Shown here piece after piece: positions 16,413 to 26,623 of a stretch of DNA of 64,000 nucleotides (positions within the stretch are counted from its first letter, which is position 1; the number at the start of each line of letters is the position of its first letter). Source of the stretch: Pseudomonas vanderleydeniana (GTDB lineage Bacteria > Pseudomonadota > Gammaproteobacteria > Pseudomonadales > Pseudomonadaceae); the NCBI RefSeq assembly GCF_014268755.2, contig NZ_CP077093.1, positions 6,446,501-6,510,500 of the forward strand. Direction: 5' to 3'. The notes under the pieces were generated by a model. The model had not been told where the DNA came from. It worked only from the letters and a program-made list of their open reading frames with translations, and ran no database searches. Both the position numbers and the translations under genes were made by a program.

Positions 16413-18152
16413 TCACATCGCCCGCCATTGCAGCGGCAGCCACTGCCAGTGGCCTTCAGGCTCGGTACCTTCGGGCAGGGTCAGGGCGTACTTGCCGAAG
16501 CCGGCGAGCTTCTGCAGCTTGGGCAGCAGGTGGGTCTGCGCGGCGTTGCGGAACACCGGTTCCATGTCCTGGGGCAGGCTGTCGAGGGTTTCCTGCTTCA
16601 TCAGTTGCGCCAGGGAATCCGGGCCGAGGTACACCGGTGTCAGCGCATCCTTGGGCACCACGTCGGCCAACGGAGGGAAGTGCTTGTCGAGCGTGCCGAG
16701 GGCCTTGTCCACCAGCTTGTCGTCCAGCGAGAACAGTAGGGTCGAGCCATGCCGCGCCAGGCTCACGCGGAAGAAACCGCGGCCGGTGATGGTGTCGGGG
16801 TTCTCGGCTTCCTTGGCGGCGTACTGGCCGAAGGTCGAACTGACCACGCGCTTCCACTGATGCAGGCCGTCCTTGTTCTGCTCGTCGATCGGGAACAGGC
16901 CGCCCTCGACGTTGCTTTCCTGGGTGCCGACCATGGAACCGAACAACTTGCCGAGGTCGGCATCGAGGCTGTCGTTGTCCTTGTTCAGGTTCGCTACCAA
17001 CAGCGGCGTGTACAGGCGCGAATCGGCGTACCAGCACAGGCCGGCGGCACCGCTCATGTGCTCGGTGAGTTTCTGTGCGGTGGCCGCATCGGCACCGAGC
17101 TTGACCAGCAGCGGCTGTTGCTGCTCGGCAGCCAGTGGCAGCGCCACGCAGGCACTGGCGCCGACCGGCATGGCCTGCCAGATCGGCTTGAAGTCGTAGT
17201 CGACGGCCTTGTCCTGCTCGTCGAGCGCCAGGAAGCTGTGCCAGCCCTTGTCGTCCATGTCCAGGCGCAGGCCGGCGAAGCTCGGGATGAAGCGCTGGTA
17301 ACCCATGGCGAGGACGCTGGAGGCCACCGAGATGCGCTGCTTCACTGCCGCTTCACGTGGCTTGAGACCAAAGGCCTCGGGGAACAGTTTTTCACCACCG
17401 AGCAGCGCGGCCAGGGCCTGGGTCGAGACTTCGCCCGGGGCTACTTCACTGTCGTCACTGGATTGTTCGTAGAGGCGGTCCGGGTTGGACAGCACCACCA
17501 GCTTGTCACCACGGGAAGCGAACAGCAGCGCCTTGCTGGCGTTGTAGGCCAGGCGGTAGAGCGCCACGCTGTCGCCGGCGACCTTCACTTCGCCGACCTT
17601 GGTCAACTGGGTGTCGTCGAGGGCGACGTGGGCCAGCGGCTCGAGCAGCTTGGCCAGGCCACCGCGGTCCATCACCAGCAGGAAATCCCTGAGCCGGCCA
17701 TCGGTGCCACGCCACAGGGCGATGTCGGCGGGCTGGTCGAACAGTTGCTCGATCAGGTTGTCCTGCAGCTTGAGGTCATGCTCGTAGATGATCCGCCGCA
17801 GGCTGCCGATCAGGCCCAGGCGGTCGCCGTGGGTCTCGTAGTAGAAGACGAAATCCTCGGTGAGGGTGTCGCGCAGGAACGGTACGCTGAGCAGGTCCTT
17901 GGGCAACTGGCTCAGCGACGCGGTTTCGAACAGCGCGTCCGGACGACTGACGCCAAGTTTTTCCAGGGCCAGCTCCGGCACCGGGGCAACGGACTTGTGC
18001 TTGAAAAACCAGCCCAGGCCACCGACCACCGCACCGGTCACGCAAAGGCCGAGCACAAGGCCCAGCCAGCGGCGCGAGCCGGCAGGTGGAGGGGTGGCCG
18101 GCGCAGCGGCAGCCGGGGAAGCAGTGTGATCGCTCATGTTCGCAAAGCCCAT
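16413..18152 (-). CDS. magB: MagB: DUF2138 inner-membrane-anchored protein
   Basis: This 579-residue protein is homologous to E. coli YfaA (DUF2138) and to P. aeruginosa MagB. The N-terminus is rich in Ala and Pro (residues 8-27) and is followed by one transmembrane segment at about 30-50 ([20 protein letters not shown]). The rest should be periplasmic. That topology fits a membrane anchor for the macroglobulin complex. No catalytic motif is evident. Start 18152 has ACGGA upstream; ATG 18137 (MSDHT) is an alternative. It lies 20 nt after magA. Confidence 0.85.
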   Translation of the reverse strand: MGFANMSDHTASPAAAAPATPPPAGSRRWLGLVLGLCVTGAVVGGLGWFFKHKSVAPVPELALEKLGVSRPDALFETASLSQLPKDLLSVPFLRDTLTEDFVFYYETHGDRLGLIGSLRRIIYEHDLKLQDNLIEQLFDQPADIALWRGTDGRLRDFLLVMDRGGLAKLLEPLAHVALDDTQLTKVGEVKVAGDSVALYRLAYNASKALLFASRGDKLVVLSNPDRLYEQSSDDSEVAPGEVSTQALAALLGGEKLFPEAFGLKPREAAVKQRISVASSVLAMGYQRFIPSFAGLRLDMDDKGWHSFLALDEQDKAVDYDFKPIWQAMPVGASACVALPLAAEQQQPLLVKLGADAATAQKLTEHMSGAAGLCWYADSRLYTPLLVANLNKDNDSLDADLGKLFGSMVGTQESNVEGGLFPIDEQNKDGLHQWKRVVSSTFGQYAAKEAENPDTITGRGFFRVSLARHGSTLLFSLDDKLVDKALGTLDKHFPPLADVVPKDALTPVYLGPDSLAQLMKQETLDSLPQDMEPVFRNAAQTHLLPKLQKLAGFGKYALTLPEGTEPEGHWQWLPLQWRAM

Positions 18153-18172
18153 TCATCCGTGGAGCGGGATGT

Positions 18173-18964
18173 TCAATAGTTGAAGGTCTTGACCAGCAGC
18201 AGGTCGCCGATCGCGCGCAGTGGGACGGTAAAGCTCTCGCGCTTTTCATCGACGGTGTTTTCGTTGAGCACCAGGTTGATCTGCGAGGTGATGACCTCGT
18301 TCTGGTTGGCGCGCTCGGTAAAGTTATAGCCGTCGCTGGCGCTGTAGTTGCCCCAGTAGTTGACGTAGACCAGGTAGGTACCGTGCATCGGCGCGGTCAT
18401 GGTGAACATCTCCGGGCCGGGGCCGTCGACACCGTCGGGGTCGAGGCCGCCGCCGTTGCTCAGGCGCGGATTGGCGTAGAAAGCGTGCTGGCCATCGGGC
18501 GTGATGATGTGCAGGTCGAGTTCGGCCTTGGGATCGTCCCAGCCCAGTACCACGCGAATGCGCGCCGGGGTGATCTGCTTGTTGGCTTCGTAGAACTGCA
18601 CGCGCTTGAGCGACTTGCCTTGGGAACTGCGCACTTCGACGCTGTTGGAGCCGGCGCCGAAAGCATAGGGGCGGACAAACCGGCCGTTGTCGTCGGTGTA
18701 GAGATTCAGCGGGTTGCCGTTGACCGACAGGGTGTGTGGCTCGCGCGGGCCGGAGGGCGGGTTGATCCGCCCCTCGATCGGCGTGCGGCTGCGCTGGATG
18801 CCACGGTCGATGGGCGGCGTCGGGTAGGCCACCTGCGGCGCATCGCTGCGATCGAGCAGGCCCGAATAGCGCCAGCCGCCGGTCGGTTCCTGAAGCTCGG
18901 CCGAGGGCTCGGCCCAGGCGGCCGCGGCCCAGAGGGCGATCAGGATGGGAAATAACCGGTGCAT
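18173..18964 (-). CDS. magA: MagA: DUF2135 periplasmic protein, first gene of the mag operon
   Basis: This 263-residue secreted protein has a signal peptide (MHRLFPILIALWAAAAWA). The DUF2135 core is at about 135-205 (IRVVLGWDDPKAELDLHII, YLVYVNYWG). It is a paralogue of magF. ATG 18964 was chosen because a perfect AAGGAGG lies 6 nt upstream; an in-frame ATG at 18982 would leave that site inside the gene. As the first gene it carries the operon's leader. In P. aeruginosa the mag operon is reported to be under Gac/Rsm control, and the ribosome site here fits an RsmA/E target. Confidence 0.87.
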   Translation of the reverse strand: MHRLFPILIALWAAAAWAEPSAELQEPTGGWRYSGLLDRSDAPQVAYPTPPIDRGIQRSRTPIEGRINPPSGPREPHTLSVNGNPLNLYTDDNGRFVRPYAFGAGSNSVEVRSSQGKSLKRVQFYEANKQITPARIRVVLGWDDPKAELDLHIITPDGQHAFYANPRLSNGGGLDPDGVDGPGPEMFTMTAPMHGTYLVYVNYWGNYSASDGYNFTERANQNEVITSQINLVLNENTVDEKRESFTVPLRAIGDLLLVKTFNY

Positions 18965-18970
18965 CAACAG

Positions 18971-18978
18971 CCTCCTTG
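18971..18978 (-). promoter_or_regulatory. magA ribosome site matching the Rsm consensus
   Basis: CAAGGAGG matches CANGGANG, the RsmA/CsrA binding consensus, and is also the Shine-Dalgarno of magA. The flanking GC pairs could place it in a small hairpin loop. Translational repression by Rsm proteins is inferred. Confidence 0.5.
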
Positions 18979-19376
18979 CCATGCATCACGAAACCCTGCG
19001 CCCGGTCCATACCCGGCACACCACTGAAACACGAAAAATCAGAAAGAACCTGGCGATGCAGGTCGGGAAGTCGCAGAGGGTAGCGATTCAGATCTTGTTA
19101 CACAATGGCGGAAAACGGGTATTTGCGGGGGCGATCAGCAAATGAGAGATCGTGCACACTCAACCCGCTGGAAGCCAGGTAAAACAAGGCAAAAGGCCAC
19201 CATCCCAAGCTGTCATATGACCTGAAAATTCCTCTCCCCCCTGGGTGTAGAATGCAGACCGCCAAAACGCCGCAGACGCACCTGAAGCCCTCCTGATTGG
19301 CAACCCCTCGCATTTGCCCCGAAACCCGCTGTCTGCTAGTGTCGCGCCCGTTAAAACGCCTACCGAGATCGCCGCC
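18979..19376. other. Divergent spacer between magA and xseB
   Basis: About 400 bp contain no convincing gene. It must hold the magA promoter (minus strand) and the xseB promoter (plus strand). A TAGAAT -10-like hexamer near 19246 could serve xseB. No REP element or clear operator is visible. Confidence 0.6.
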
Positions 19377-19619
19377 ATGGCCCGCAAAAAAGCTTCCCTG
19401 GATTTCGAACAATCCCTCGCCGACCTGCAGACACTGGTCGAGCGCCTGGAGAACGGCGAGCTGTCGTTGGAAGATTCGTTGACCGCCTTCGAACAGGGCA
19501 TCCGCCTGACCCGTGACTGCCAGGGCGCCCTGGCCCAGGCCGAGCAGAAGGTGCAGATCCTGCTGGAGCGCGATGGCGAACTGGCCGAAGAACCCTTCGA
19601 CGCGGAACAGCCAGAATGA
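19377..19619 (+). CDS. xseB: Exodeoxyribonuclease VII small subunit
   Basis: This 80-residue protein has the usual XseB length. It partners XseA (encoded elsewhere) in the nuclease that degrades single-stranded DNA from both ends. The family core is obvious: [20 protein letters not shown] at residues 8-27, then [18 protein letters not shown]. It is helical and acidic throughout. I chose ATG 19377 ([11 protein letters not shown]); the frame is open further upstream without family similarity. It overlaps ispA by ATGA, the usual Pseudomonas xseB-ispA-dxs order. Confidence 0.95.
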   Translation: MARKKASLDFEQSLADLQTLVERLENGELSLEDSLTAFEQGIRLTRDCQGALAQAEQKVQILLERDGELAEEPFDAEQPE

Positions 19620-20503
19620 TCAAGACTTATCAGGCTGCCTGCCAGGAGCGCGTCAACGCCGCGCTGGATACCCTGTTCGTGCCACCCGGTGCCGGTCTCG
19701 CACGCCTGTACGAAGCCATGCGCTACAGCGTGATGAACGGCGGCAAGCGGGTGCGCCCGCTGCTGGTCTACGCGGCCTGCGAAGCGCTCGGCGGCAAGCC
19801 GGAACAGGCCAATGGCGCCGCCTGTGCGGTCGAGCTGATCCATGCCTACTCGCTGGTCCACGACGACCTGCCGGCCATGGACGACGACGATCTGCGCCGC
19901 GGCCAGCCGACCACGCACAAGGCGTTCGATGAAGCCTGCGCGATCCTGGCGGGCGACGGCCTGCAGAGCCTGGCCTTCAGCGCCCTGCTCGACCCACGCC
20001 TGAGCGACCTGAACGCCGAGGTCCGCCTGTCCATGGTCAGCACCCTGGCCCACGCCGCGGGCCCGGCCGGCATGGTCGGCGGCCAGGCCATCGACCTCGG
20101 CTCGGTAGGTATCAAACTCGACCAGAAGGCCCTGGAAACCATGCACCGGCACAAGACCGGCGCACTGATCGAGGCCAGCGTCACGCTCGGTGCCCTGGCC
20201 AGCGTCAACGTGCAGAAGGACGAGCTCAAGTCGCTGCAGACCTACGCCCAGGCGATCGGCCTGGCCTTCCAGGTGCAAGACGACATCCTCGACGTCGAAA
20301 GCGATACCGCCACCCTCGGCAAGCGCCAGGGCGCCGACATCGCCCGCGACAAGCCGACCTACCCGGCCCTGCTCGGCCTGGAAGCGGCCAAGGCCTACGC
20401 CCTGGAACTGCGGGACCAGGCCCTGCACGCCCTGCGACCGTTTGACGCGGCCGCCGAACCACTGCGCGAGCTGGCCCGCTACATCGTCGAACGGCGCAGC
20501 TGA
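19616..20503 (+). CDS. ispA: Farnesyl diphosphate synthase
   Basis: This 295-residue cytosolic prenyltransferase condenses isopentenyl diphosphate with dimethylallyl and geranyl diphosphate to make farnesyl diphosphate. Both Asp-rich motifs are present: [14 protein letters not shown] at about residues 82-95 and [12 protein letters not shown] at about 218-229. [10 protein letters not shown] (about 41-50) is the substrate diphosphate-binding segment. It is coupled to xseB by a 4-nt overlap. dxs, the entry enzyme of the same pathway, lies 130 bp downstream. Confidence 0.96.
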   Translation: MIKTYQAACQERVNAALDTLFVPPGAGLARLYEAMRYSVMNGGKRVRPLLVYAACEALGGKPEQANGAACAVELIHAYSLVHDDLPAMDDDDLRRGQPTTHKAFDEACAILAGDGLQSLAFSALLDPRLSDLNAEVRLSMVSTLAHAAGPAGMVGGQAIDLGSVGIKLDQKALETMHRHKTGALIEASVTLGALASVNVQKDELKSLQTYAQAIGLAFQVQDDILDVESDTATLGKRQGADIARDKPTYPALLGLEAAKAYALELRDQALHALRPFDAAAEPLRELARYIVERRS

Positions 20504-20515
20504 CCGATCGGTCAC

Positions 20516-20545
20516 GCTGGCCTTTCACACAATCGAAAGGCCAGC
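20516..20545 (+). other. Perfect 11-bp hairpin between ispA and dxs
   Basis: GCTGGCCTTTC and GAAAGGCCAGC enclose an 8-nt loop. There is no T tract, so it is not a classical terminator. It may cause pausing or stabilise the ispA mRNA end. Confidence 0.55.
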
Positions 20546-20632
20546 ATCCGACCCGCTGATGCGACATCGCGTGGGCAGCGTGCGCTCCATAAGGTAAACT
20601 GCCGCGTCTTCATACCTATAACGATTCGCCTG

Positions 20633-22531
20633 ATGCCCACGACGTTCCATGAGATTCCCCGCAAGCGCCCGACCACGCCCCTGCTGGACCGTGCCGACAC
20701 GCCGGCCGGCCTGCGCCGGTTAGGTGAAGCCGAGCTGGAAACCCTGGCCGATGAACTGCGCCAGGAGTTGCTCTATTCGGTCGGCCAGACCGGCGGACAC
20801 TTCGGTGCCGGCCTTGGCGTCATCGAGCTGACCATCGCGCTGCACTACGTCTTCGATACCCCGGATGACCGGCTGGTATGGGACGTGGGGCACCAGGCCT
20901 ATCCGCACAAGATCCTCACCGGTCGTCGCGAGCGCATGCTCAGCCTGCGCCAGAAGGACGGCCTGGCCGCCTTCCCGCGCCGCTCGGAGAGCGAGTACGA
21001 CACCTTTGGCGTCGGTCACTCCAGCACCTCGATCAGTGCCGCCCTGGGCATGGCCATCGCCGCTCGACTGCAGAACAGCGACCGCAAGGCGATCGCGGTG
21101 ATCGGCGACGGCGCGCTGACCGCGGGCATGGCGTTCGAGGCGTTGAACCACGCGCCGGAAGTCGACGCGAACATGCTGGTGATCCTCAACGACAACGACA
21201 TGTCGATTTCGCGCAACGTCGGCGGGCTGTCGAACTACCTGGCGAAGATTCTCTCCAGCCGCACCTACGCGAGCATGCGCGAAGGCAGCAAGAAGGTGCT
21301 GTCGCGCCTGCCCGGCGCCTGGGAAATCGCTCGCCGCACCGAAGAATACGCCAAGGGCATGCTGGTCCCCGGCACCCTGTTCGAAGAGCTGGGCTGGAAC
21401 TACATCGGCCCGATCGATGGCCACGACCTGCCAACCCTGATCGCCACCCTGCGCAACATGCGCGACCTCAAGGGGCCGCAGTTCCTGCATGTGGTGACCA
21501 AGAAGGGCAAGGGCTTCGCCCCGGCGGAAGTCGACCCGATCGGCTACCACGCGATCACCAAGCTCGAACCACTGGACGCTCCCGCCGCCGCGCCGAAGAA
21601 GCCCAGCGGACCGAAGTACTCCGCGGTGTTCGGCGAATGGCTGTGCGACATGGCCGCTGCCGACCCACGCCTGGTCGGCATCACCCCGGCGATGAAGGAA
21701 GGCTCCGACCTGGTGGCCTTCAGCGAGCGCTTCCCGCTGCGCTACTTCGACGTGGCGATTGCCGAGCAGCACGCGGTGACCTTCGCCGCCGGCATGGCCT
21801 GCGAAGGCGCCAAGCCAGTGGTGGCGATCTACTCGACCTTCCTGCAGCGTGGCTATGACCAACTGGTGCATGACGTGGCCGTGCAGAACCTCGACGTGCT
21901 GTTCGCCATCGACCGCGCCGGCCTGGTCGGCGAAGACGGTCCGACCCACGCTGGCAGCTTCGACCTGTCGTACCTGCGCTGCATCCCCGGCATGCTGGTG
22001 ATGACACCGAGCGACGAGAACGAACTGCGCAAGATGCTCAGCACCGGCCACCTGTACAACGGCCCGGCAGCGGTGCGCTACCCACGCGGCAGCGGCCCGA
22101 ACGCAACCATCGAGAAGAACCTTGAGCCGATCGAGATCGGCAAGGGCGTGGTCCGCCGTCAGGGCAGCCAGGTCGCCCTGCTGGTGTTCGGCGTACAACT
22201 GGCGGAGGCGCTGGTGGTGGCCGAGAAGCTGGATGCGACCGTGGTCGACATGCGCTTCGTCAAGCCGCTGGATGAGGCCCTGGTCCGCGAGATTGCCGGC
22301 AACCACGAGTTGCTGGTGACCATCGAGGAAAACGCCATCATGGGCGGCGCCGGGGCGGCGGTCAGCGAATTCCTGGCGCAGGACAACCTGCTCAAGCCGA
22401 TCCTGCATCTGGGCTTGCCGGATGCCTACGTCGAGCATGCGAAGCCGGCACAGATGCTGGCCGAGTGCGGTTTGGACGTGGCGGGGATCGAGGCGTCCGT
22501 CACCGAGCGGATGAAGCGGCTCGGCCTGTAA
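20633..22531 (+). CDS. dxs: 1-deoxy-D-xylulose-5-phosphate synthase
   Basis: This 632-residue thiamine-diphosphate enzyme condenses pyruvate and glyceraldehyde 3-phosphate, the first step of the MEP isoprenoid pathway. DXP also feeds thiamine and pyridoxal synthesis. Visible hallmarks are the active-site block [15 protein letters not shown] (about residue 83), the ThDP-binding [15 protein letters not shown] (about 158) and the transketolase C-terminal pyrimidine part with [11 protein letters not shown] (about 379). The length is normal. It is the third gene after xseB-ispA. A REPIN follows the stop. Confidence 0.97.
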   Translation: MPTTFHEIPRKRPTTPLLDRADTPAGLRRLGEAELETLADELRQELLYSVGQTGGHFGAGLGVIELTIALHYVFDTPDDRLVWDVGHQAYPHKILTGRRERMLSLRQKDGLAAFPRRSESEYDTFGVGHSSTSISAALGMAIAARLQNSDRKAIAVIGDGALTAGMAFEALNHAPEVDANMLVILNDNDMSISRNVGGLSNYLAKILSSRTYASMREGSKKVLSRLPGAWEIARRTEEYAKGMLVPGTLFEELGWNYIGPIDGHDLPTLIATLRNMRDLKGPQFLHVVTKKGKGFAPAEVDPIGYHAITKLEPLDAPAAAPKKPSGPKYSAVFGEWLCDMAAADPRLVGITPAMKEGSDLVAFSERFPLRYFDVAIAEQHAVTFAAGMACEGAKPVVAIYSTFLQRGYDQLVHDVAVQNLDVLFAIDRAGLVGEDGPTHAGSFDLSYLRCIPGMLVMTPSDENELRKMLSTGHLYNGPAAVRYPRGSGPNATIEKNLEPIEIGKGVVRRQGSQVALLVFGVQLAEALVVAEKLDATVVDMRFVKPLDEALVREIAGNHELLVTIEENAIMGGAGAAVSEFLAQDNLLKPILHLGLPDAYVEHAKPAQMLAECGLDVAGIEASVTERMKRLGL

Positions 22532-22577
22532 GACTATCCGGAACAGCCTGGGCATCGCGGTTGCCTGGGCTGGCCAG

Positions 22578-22665
22578 TTCGCGGATAAATCCCGCTCCCA
22601 CGGTACCGTGCTGAACACAAATCCTGTGATCGACGCAAACTGTGGGAGCAGGATTTATCCGCGAA
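22578..22665. repeat. REPIN (GCGGATAAATCC class)
   Basis: The inverted arms TTCGCGGATAAATCCCGCTC and its partner ending GGATTTATCCGCGAA flank a short spacer. It sits between the convergent dxs and membrane-protein genes and could act as a bidirectional 3' end structure. Confidence 0.85.
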
Positions 22666-22724
22666 GCAGGCACCGCACTCCAAGGCGCTGCCCCTTCGCT
22701 GCGCCCTACCGCGTCAGCGGCTCA

Positions 22725-23144
22725 TCAGCCGAGTTGCCGTGGAATGCGGTAAAGGTAGAACAACAACGCGGTGGACAGGACCAACAGGATCAGCGGCACC
22801 GCTTCCAGGCCGACGAACACCGCCAGGGTGCCGATCCAGGTCGGCAGCGCCGCGATCACCAGCGCCTTGCGCCGGACATTCGCCAGCGCGATCCACGCCG
22901 CCGGTTCCTGTGGCGTATCCAGGGCTTTTTCAGTGGCAATCAGCGCGTGCTTGTAGCCACCAAAGAACCGCAGGGTGAGGAACATCGAGGCGATGCCGGC
23001 AATGAACAATGGCATCGCCAGGACCGGCAGCACCGGCTCGGTCTGGCCGAACGCCCAACTGGCAACGAACAGCGGCAGGACCGTCAGCAGTAACTGCTTG
23101 TACCAGCCAACCGCCAATCGACGCTTCACCTGGCCACGGGTCAC
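22725..23144 (-). CDS. Small membrane protein of unknown function
   Basis: This 139-residue protein has about four hydrophobic segments (residues 17-34, 38-60, 91-110 and 113-132) and a basic N-terminus. I do not recognise a named domain. GTG 23144 overlaps the ribA stop (GTGA), so it is translationally coupled to ribA. Its position suggests only co-expression with riboflavin genes, not a function. It could be a transporter accessory or an orphan membrane protein. Confidence 0.7.
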   Translation of the reverse strand: MTRGQVKRRLAVGWYKQLLLTVLPLFVASWAFGQTEPVLPVLAMPLFIAGIASMFLTLRFFGGYKHALIATEKALDTPQEPAAWIALANVRRKALVIAALPTWIGTLAVFVGLEAVPLILLVLSTALLFYLYRIPRQLG

Positions 23145-23758
23145 GCCGGGTCGGCCTCGTTCTGGTGCTCGTTGCCCATCATGTGGCCGAGCTTGCCGGC
23201 CTTGGTCGCCAGATAGAGCTTGTTGTGCGGGTTGTGCCCGGTGTGCAGCGGCACACGCTCGGCCACGGTGATGCCCATGTCGGTCAGCGCCTTGACCTTG
23301 CGCGGATTGTTGGTCATCAGCCGCAGGGACTGGATGCCCAGGTGCTCGAGCATCGGCCGGCAGATTGCGTAGTCACGCAGGTCGGCGGCAAAACCGAGGC
23401 GCTCGTTGGCCTCGACGGTATCGGCGCCACCATCCTGCAGTTCGTAGGCACGGATCTTGTTCATCAGGCCGATGCCCCGGCCCTCCTGGCGCAGATACAA
23501 CAGGACACCACGCCCTTCGCGGGCGATCGCCTGCAGGGCGGCTTCCAGCTGCGAACCACAGTCGCAACGCTGGCTGAACAAGGCATCGCCGGTCAGGCAT
23601 TCGGAGTGCACACGGCCAAGTACCGGTGCACCATCGGCCACATCCCCGAGCGTCAGCACGACATGTTCACGACCGGTCGCCTCTTCGAGAAAACCGTTCA
23701 TGGTGAAAGTCGCGAAAGGGGTAGGCAATTTGGAGGCAGCGACAAAAACGACAGGCAC
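23141..23758 (-). CDS. ribA: GTP cyclohydrolase II
   Basis: This 205-residue enzyme converts GTP to 2,5-diamino-6-ribosylamino-4-pyrimidinone 5'-phosphate, the first step of riboflavin synthesis. The zinc ligands are intact in [16 protein letters not shown] (C-x10-C-x-C), and the GTP-binding RQEGRGIGL is present. GTG 23758 is chosen because AGGAG lies 8 nt upstream and the protein then begins [18 protein letters not shown], as in Pseudomonas RibA. An ATG at 23806 would add 16 unconserved residues. This copy probably provides the cyclohydrolase activity, because the ribBA copy has lost its zinc site. Confidence 0.95.
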   Translation of the reverse strand: MPVVFVAASKLPTPFATFTMNGFLEEATGREHVVLTLGDVADGAPVLGRVHSECLTGDALFSQRCDCGSQLEAALQAIAREGRGVLLYLRQEGRGIGLMNKIRAYELQDGGADTVEANERLGFAADLRDYAICRPMLEHLGIQSLRLMTNNPRKVKALTDMGITVAERVPLHTGHNPHNKLYLATKAGKLGHMMGNEHQNEADPA

Positions 23759-23857
23759 CCTGTGCTCCTGATCAGTATGAAGGCTGGAAATTCGCGGTTG
23801 CGACATTGTAACAGGAGGTTCCTACAGACGCTTAGGCCGATTTATCCATGATAACTA

Positions 23858-24628
23858 TCAATCAGTTTGATCGGTCAGCACCGGATACTTTCCGCTTTCG
23901 AACGGATAGGGTTGCTTCCAGTGCTCGAAAATCCTGCGCAGCCGGCCGCTCTTGACCAGCTCGCCCATGCGCTGGTCATACAGTGCCAGCAACATCCGCC
24001 CCCGCTCGTTGTCGGCGAACCCCAGGTAGAGGGGCAACTCCGCCAGATGGGTGCTGCGAAATACCTTGGGGTCCTCGGCCTGGCCAAGGACATACTCGAC
24101 CTCGCTCAGGGCATCGATGTAGAAGTCGACCCGGCCATGCTGCAGCATCGACAGAATGCCATCGCGGCGCTGGATTTCGTTGAAGTCGCGCACGTTGGGC
24201 AGGTACTTCTGGTACTTGTAGCCACGCACCCAGGCCAGGCGAAAGTCGCCCAGGTTAGCCTGATCGGGAACAGGTTTGCTGGCCAGGCCCAGGGAATAGA
24301 TATGATCGGTATCGAAGTTCCAGCGCGGGTACAGGACGCCGCCGATCTCCCGACTGTAGGAGCCGACCCAGGCATCCGCCTCGCCGCGCTGCACCAGGCC
24401 TACCGAACGGACATACGGTTCGCTGCGAATCTCGACCTTGACCCCGTGCGGCTCGAACACCTCACGCAGTACGTCCCAGGCGAGCCCGCTGCCATCGGCA
24501 TTGGTGTAGTCGAGCCATTCCTCGCTGACCAGACGGACCTGCGCCGGCAGGCCGACGGCTTCCCCGCCCCTGACCAAGGGGCTGAGCAACAGCAGCAGGA
24601 GCAAGCCCCACACACGACAACCGGACAT
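23858..24628 (-). CDS. Periplasmic solute-binding protein (SBP_bac_3-like)
   Basis: This 256-residue protein has a signal peptide (residues 1-21, with a seven-leucine core) and the layout of amino-acid-type binding proteins. Examples are SGLAWDVLREVFEPHGVKVE at about 45-64 and VLYPRWNFDTDHIYSLGLASKP at about 100-121. No permease or ATPase genes are adjacent, so it may be an orphan sensor-like binding protein, a common class in Pseudomonas. ATG 24628 has GAGGG upstream and lies 10 nt after the pgpA stop. The ligand is unknown. Confidence 0.8.
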   Translation of the reverse strand: MSGCRVWGLLLLLLLSPLVRGGEAVGLPAQVRLVSEEWLDYTNADGSGLAWDVLREVFEPHGVKVEIRSEPYVRSVGLVQRGEADAWVGSYSREIGGVLYPRWNFDTDHIYSLGLASKPVPDQANLGDFRLAWVRGYKYQKYLPNVRDFNEIQRRDGILSMLQHGRVDFYIDALSEVEYVLGQAEDPKVFRSTHLAELPLYLGFADNERGRMLLALYDQRMGELVKSGRLRRIFEHWKQPYPFESGKYPVLTDQTD

Positions 24629-24638
24629 ACCCAATCCC

Positions 24639-25142
24639 TCAGGCGAAGAGATGCACCAGCCCCTGCATCGCCAGCCAGGCGAATACGCCGGCCAGCACGT
24701 CGTCGAGCATGATGCCCACGCCGCCATGCACATGCCGGTCGATCCAGCGGATCGGCCAGGGCTTGAGGATGTCGAAGAACCGGAACATCAGGAAGCCCGC
24801 CAGCAGCCAGTACCAGCCCTGCGGCACCAGCCACAGGGTGATCCACATGCCGACCATCTCGTCCCAGACGATGCCTTCGTGGTCATGCACGCGCAGGTCG
24901 TCGGCGACCTTGCCGCACAGCCAGAAGCCGAACAGCATGGTGATGCCGAGCATCAGCCAGTAGCCCCAGTCCGGCAACATCTGCCATAACGGGATAAAGG
25001 GTAGCGCAACCAGCGACCCCCAGGTGCCCGGAGCCTTGGGCAGGGTTCCGGAGCCGAAGCCGAACGCCAGGAAATGCCAGGGATTGCGCCACACCGACGG
25101 CGGCACGAACTCGGCGGGAACCTGTTTGGGATGATCTGTCAC
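24639..25142 (-). CDS. pgpA: Phosphatidylglycerophosphatase A
   Basis: This 167-residue inner-membrane enzyme dephosphorylates phosphatidylglycerophosphate to phosphatidylglycerol. PgpA features are visible: GFGSGTLPKAPGTWGS near residue 29, DDLRVHDHEGIVWDEMVGM near 80, and GIMLDDVLAGVFAW near the C-terminus. The length fits the family. The start overlaps the thiL stop by 4 nt, as is usual for the thiL-pgpA pair. Confidence 0.95.
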   Translation of the reverse strand: MTDHPKQVPAEFVPPSVWRNPWHFLAFGFGSGTLPKAPGTWGSLVALPFIPLWQMLPDWGYWLMLGITMLFGFWLCGKVADDLRVHDHEGIVWDEMVGMWITLWLVPQGWYWLLAGFLMFRFFDILKPWPIRWIDRHVHGGVGIMLDDVLAGVFAWLAMQGLVHLFA

Positions 25143-26104
25143 GGCGTCTCCGGAAAATGTTGATAACCGCGGATGCGCGGCGTGATGTCCTGCCCGTCGG
25201 CGGCCAGCAGGGCAACGCCCTGCCCGGCCTCCACCCGCCCGACCACCCGTACCGAGTCATGGGCGAGCAGCAGCGCGGGCAACTCGGCCGGTGGCAGGGT
25301 GAACGCCAGGACGTAGTCGTCACCGCCACTGAGCGCCGCGTCCCGGGCTGATGCCAGACCAAGGAAACCCAGCAATGCAGGGGACAACGGCAGCTTTTCA
25401 CGTTCGACCAGCAAACGCACGTCGGATGCCGCGGCGATATGTCCGCAATCGGCCAAAAGACCATCGGAAATATCCAGCGCCGCACTGGCCTTGCCACGCA
25501 GGGCCTGGCCCAGGGCGAACTGTGGTCGCGGCGACCAGTAGTGGGCCAGCAACGGTTCGGCCAGTGCCGGCTCGGCAGTACGCTGCCCCAGAACCAGTGG
25601 CAAGGCCCCGGCAGCGTTGCCCAACTCCCCCCCCACGCACAACAGGTCACCCACTTGCGCACCACGGCGGGTCAGCGCCTGCCCAACGGGCACGCGACCG
25701 AACACCGTCAGCGTCAGGCTCAGCGGACCGCGAGTGGTATCACCGCCGACCAGGCGCAAGGCACAGTGCCGGGCCATCTGGTCCAGCCCGCGGGCGAACG
25801 CCTGCAGCCAGTCGGCATCGTTATGCGGCAGGGTGAGGGCCAGGGTAAAGGCAACGGGCGTCGCGCCCATGGCGGCCAGGTCGCTGGCAGCCACGGCCAG
25901 CGCACGCTGTCCGAGCAGGAACGGCTCGCAGGGATCGGCGAAATGCACACCGGCCACCAGGGTATCGGTGGAAATCGCCAACTGTTCACCGGAGGGAACA
26001 TCGAGCAGGGCACAGTCGTCGCCAATACCCAGGGCAACGCCTTCGCCGGCCTGCGCACAAGGCGCGGCGGCAAAGAAATTGCGGATCAGCTCGAACTCAC
26101 CCAT
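25139..26104 (-). CDS. thiL: Thiamine-monophosphate kinase
   Basis: This 321-residue cytosolic kinase phosphorylates thiamine monophosphate to thiamine diphosphate, the cofactor used by Dxs nearby. The N-terminal GEFELIRNFFA and the PurM/ThiL metal-ATP motifs GIGDDCALLD (about residue 26) and STDTLVAGVHF (about 45) are conserved. So are VGGDTTRGPLSLTL and DISDGLLADCGHIAAAS (about 200). It sits 18 nt after nusB and is coupled to pgpA. Confidence 0.96.
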   Translation of the reverse strand: MGEFELIRNFFAAAPCAQAGEGVALGIGDDCALLDVPSGEQLAISTDTLVAGVHFADPCEPFLLGQRALAVAASDLAAMGATPVAFTLALTLPHNDADWLQAFARGLDQMARHCALRLVGGDTTRGPLSLTLTVFGRVPVGQALTRRGAQVGDLLCVGGELGNAAGALPLVLGQRTAEPALAEPLLAHYWSPRPQFALGQALRGKASAALDISDGLLADCGHIAAASDVRLLVEREKLPLSPALLGFLGLASARDAALSGGDDYVLAFTLPPAELPALLLAHDSVRVVGRVEAGQGVALLAADGQDITPRIRGYQHFPETP

Positions 26105-26122
26105 GGGAGGAGCAAGCGCCGG

Positions 26123-26623
26123 TCAGCGCTTGAACGCCTTCACTTCGGCTTCGCGCAGATTCGGTGCCAGCTTGTCGAGTACACCGTTGACGAACTTGTG
26201 ACCGTCGGTCGAACCGTAGATCTTCGCCAGCTCGATACCTTCGTTGATCACCACGCGGTATGGCACGTCGACGCGCTTGAGCAGTTCCCAGGTCGACAGG
26301 CGCAGCACCGACAGCTCGACCGGGTCGAGTTCTTCGATCTCGATGTCCAGGCACGGCTTGAGCGCGTTGTCGATCTCGTTCTTGAACTGCGGCACCCCGT
26401 GGAGGATCTCCCGGAAGTACGCACCGTCGACATCGGTGAAATCGTTGTCGACACGGAACTGTGCTTCGATTTCATTCAGCGATTGCTTGGCCATGTGCCA
26501 TTGATAGAGCGCCTGGGTCGCGAGCTGGCGGGCTTCGCGACGCTTGGCACTCTTGGACGGCTTGCCGGCGCCTTCAGGGCGTGGCTCGCGCGGGTTGAAA
26601 CGATCGCTGTCGTCGTTAATCAC
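26123..26623 (-). CDS. nusB: Transcription antitermination factor NusB
   Basis: This 166-residue RNA-binding protein works with NusE (S10) in rRNA antitermination. The NusB fold segments are clear: [18 protein letters not shown] (about residues 28-45), [19 protein letters not shown] and [12 protein letters not shown] basic, low-complexity N-terminus of about 27 residues is a Pseudomonas-type extension. It overlaps ribH by 4 nt, as in many gamma-proteobacteria. Confidence 0.96.
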   Translation of the reverse strand: MINDDSDRFNPREPRPEGAGKPSKSAKRREARQLATQALYQWHMAKQSLNEIEAQFRVDNDFTDVDGAYFREILHGVPQFKNEIDNALKPCLDIEIEELDPVELSVLRLSTWELLKRVDVPYRVVINEGIELAKIYGSTDGHKFVNGVLDKLAPNLREAEVKAFKR

